Assembly: GCA_005879245.1 (NCBI GenBank)
Contig: VBLA01000039.1
Coordinates: forward strand, 1 to 6,923
From: Deltaproteobacteria bacterium
GTDB taxonomy: Bacteria; Desulfobacterota; Binatia; DP-6
Length of the DNA: 6,923 nt
Direction: 5' to 3'
Part shown: positions 5,961 through 6,923 of the stretch, in pieces
How positions within the stretch are numbered: the first letter of the stretch is position 1
Layout: each line of letters begins with the position of its first letter
Program-made: the position numbers and the translations under genes
Notes under the pieces: model-generated
Databases searched by the model: none
What the model saw: only the letters and a program-made list of their open reading frames with translations
What the model was told of the DNA's origin: nothing

Positions 5961-6084
5961 CGAGCCCGGAGGCGGGGGCGAAGTCGGAGCGCCTGTGAGG
6001 CGCCGACGATACGCTCGCCCGAGGCGAAGACGCGCCACCCGGCGCCGAACCGAAGCGGAGACGTCGCCCCCGCCTCCGGGCGAG
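5961..6084. repeat. 17-bp perfect inverted repeat flanked by CGAG, with hairpins inside (possible small palindromic element)
   Basis: The gap between the convergent lapB-like and ArsA-like genes is almost filled by this structure. Bases 5965-5981 are the exact reverse complement of 6064-6080 (17 bp), and both outer sides carry CGAG in direct orientation (5961-5964 and 6081-6084). Inside are three smaller hairpins: 5989-5994 with 5998-6003 (loop GTG), 6015-6019 with 6023-6027 (loop CGA), and 6032-6036 with 6041-6045 (loop ACCC). RNA from either strand could fold into a branched, cloverleaf-like shape. There is no T-run and no open frame of note. It could be a two-way transcription stop between convergent genes, or a short non-autonomous repeat with target duplications. 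It is not a tRNA: I see no T-loop or acceptor-end consensus. Confidence 0.6.
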
Positions 6085-6089
6085 CGATC

Positions 6090-6923
6090 TCACGCCGCGG
6101 CGCGGGCCGTCCCGAACAGGTACGCGTGCATCGCCGCCAAGCTGGCGAGATCGTGGATGTCGCGCGCGAAGTTCGGCACCTGAACCACCGGCACCCCGCG
6201 TGGCAGTCCGACGCGAAACTGCTCGATGCGGAGCGATTCGCCGCGGGCGAGCGCCTGGTAGGCGATGAAGTTCTCCGCGAGCTCCCGTGCCTCCCGGCCG
6301 CTGCCGCCCACGGCACGGGCGACCACCTGCGCCACCCGCTCCGCGTCCTCGGGTCCCAGGTCGTCCCCGCCGAGCCCCCGGCCGCCCCGCGGACGGAACT
6401 CGCGATGCACGCGGTTCAGCACGACGCCCTTGAGCGGCATGCGCAGCTCCGCCATCTTCGTCGAGAGATAGTCGGCGTCGCCCAGGACTTGCTCCTCGGG
6501 GCCGCTCACCAGGACGAAGGCGGTCTCCCGGCCGCGCAGCACTTCGTGGGCGCGATCGACCCGGCTCTGGAAGTTCTCGAAGAGCTCGCTCATGCTCGAG
6601 AAGAAGTCCGAAATCTCGGCCAGCGCCGAGACTCCCGTCGCCTGCTCGAGGCGTCGGAGGAGGAACCCCGCCGTCCGGTTCATGGCCCGGAGCGCGGACC
6701 ATCCGGCGGAGAAGTAGGGCCGCAGGAACCAACGGATGATCTTCCGATCGAGAAAATCCCCGATGCGCCGCGGCGCCTCGAGGAAGTCGAGTGCGTGGCG
6801 CGTGGGCGGCGTGTCGACGACGATCAGGTCGTAGCGCCCGCTCTCCACCAGCAGGCAGAGCTGTTCGATCGCCATGTACTCGTGGGAGCCGGCGAAGGTC
6901 TGCGAGAGGTGCTGGTAGAACGG
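6090..6923 (-). CDS. ArsA/GET3-family anion-transporting-type ATPase (5' end off window)
   Basis: The minus-strand frame is open from the right edge to the TGA at 6090-6092, giving 277 visible residues; the ATG at 6873-6875 is internal because the family sequence continues upstream ('QTFAGSHEYMAIEQL'). The key motif is 'YDLIVVDTPPTRHALDFL' (31-48 of the visible part), the DTxPT switch II region of the ArsA/GET3 branch of SIMIBI P-loop NTPases. Further typical pieces are 'FVLVSGPEEQVLGDADYL', a likely adenine-contacting region, 'LKGVVLNRVHREF' and a closing 'VPVVQVPNFARDIHDLASLAAM'. The Walker A P-loop should lie off the right edge. The metal-binding cysteines of arsenite-transporting ArsA are not seen: the only Cys in view is in 'EQLCLLVE'. 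A role in arsenite export is therefore unsupported; a targeting or assembly role is equally possible. Many deltaproteobacteria carry paired genes of this type. Its 3' end faces the lapB-like gene across the palindromic element. Confidence 0.88.
   Translation of the reverse strand, partial: PFYQHLSQTFAGSHEYMAIEQLCLLVESGRYDLIVVDTPPTRHALDFLEAPRRIGDFLDRKIIRWFLRPYFSAGWSALRAMNRTAGFLLRRLEQATGVSALAEISDFFSSMSELFENFQSRVDRAHEVLRGRETAFVLVSGPEEQVLGDADYLSTKMAELRMPLKGVVLNRVHREFRPRGGRGLGGDDLGPEDAERVAQVVARAVGGSGREARELAENFIAYQALARGESLRIEQFRVGLPRGVPVVQVPNFARDIHDLASLAAMHAYLFGTARAAA

Noticed and set aside
5961..6084. tRNA or structured regulatory RNA in the cloverleaf-like palindrome
   Set aside because: The outer stem is too long for a tRNA acceptor, and there are no T-loop, D-loop or anticodon-stem features; a repeat or terminator is simpler.
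5059..6732. Minus-strand open frame of 557 codons across the lapB-like gene and the ArsA-like gene
   Set aside because: It is antisense to the TPR/zinc protein and out of frame with the ArsA-like ATPase, is Arg/Gly/Ala-rich, and crosses the palindromic gap; it is a shadow frame.
6090..6923. Arsenite resistance operon
   Set aside because: Only an ArsA-fold ATPase is seen; there is no arsenite permease, reductase or ArsR regulator, and the arsenite-binding cysteines are not visible.
1..6923. CRISPR array, phage defence cluster or other new multi-gene system
   Set aside because: There are no spaced direct repeats, nucleases, helicases, integrases or toxin-antitoxin pairs; the genes on the right are housekeeping, and the novelty lies in the rearrangement on the left.

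Overview
The window is GC-rich, densely coded bacterial chromosome. A proA–nadD–rsfS run, a LapB-type protein with a rubredoxin-like zinc site (an outer-membrane/LPS trait) and an ArsA/GET3-like ATPase suggest a high-GC Gram-negative of the broad deltaproteobacterial assemblage (Myxococcota, Binatota or Desulfobacterota relatives). That placement is inferred from gene content and is only moderately secure.

Layout. Bases 1-441 (+) hold the last 146 codons of a gene entering from the left, which resemble the soluble C-terminal tail of a polytopic GT-C/PMT-like glycosyltransferase. Bases 460-2133 (-) encode a multi-spanning GT-C-like membrane protein that changes abruptly, near base 819, into a clear glutamate 5-kinase (ProB) C-terminal end with its PUA domain. 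Bases 2134-2270 are a divergent intergenic region with two strong hairpins. Then, on +, come proA (2271-3533), nadD (3530-4201) and rsfS (4198-4599), joined by 4-base stop/start overlaps. After a hairpin-bearing 42-base gap follows a LapA-LapB-like two-TM/TPR/zinc protein (4642-5958). A 17-bp perfect inverted repeat flanked by CGAG (5961-6084) fills the convergent gap before the minus-strand ArsA-like ATPase, whose 5' end runs off the right edge.

Main observation. The left third reads as the product of one inversion. If the block holding the glycosyltransferase tail and the ProB PUA end (from somewhere left of base 1 to about base 820) is flipped back, the order becomes proB(+), then an uninterrupted glycosyltransferase gene(-), then proA(+). 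The present arrangement would therefore be a pair of reciprocal gene fusions: glycosyltransferase N-terminus::ProB PUA, seen here, and ProB kinase::glycosyltransferase tail, predicted just outside the left edge. It may be a real rearrangement or an assembly chimera; the sequence alone cannot tell.

How the genes relate. ProA makes glutamate semialdehyde for proline, NadD makes nicotinate adenine dinucleotide for NAD, and RsfS silences ribosomes when nutrients are short. These genes often cluster with obgE and proB in bacteria. The LapB-like protein would belong to envelope/LPS homeostasis. I see no CRISPR array, tRNA, rRNA, transposase or phage gene.
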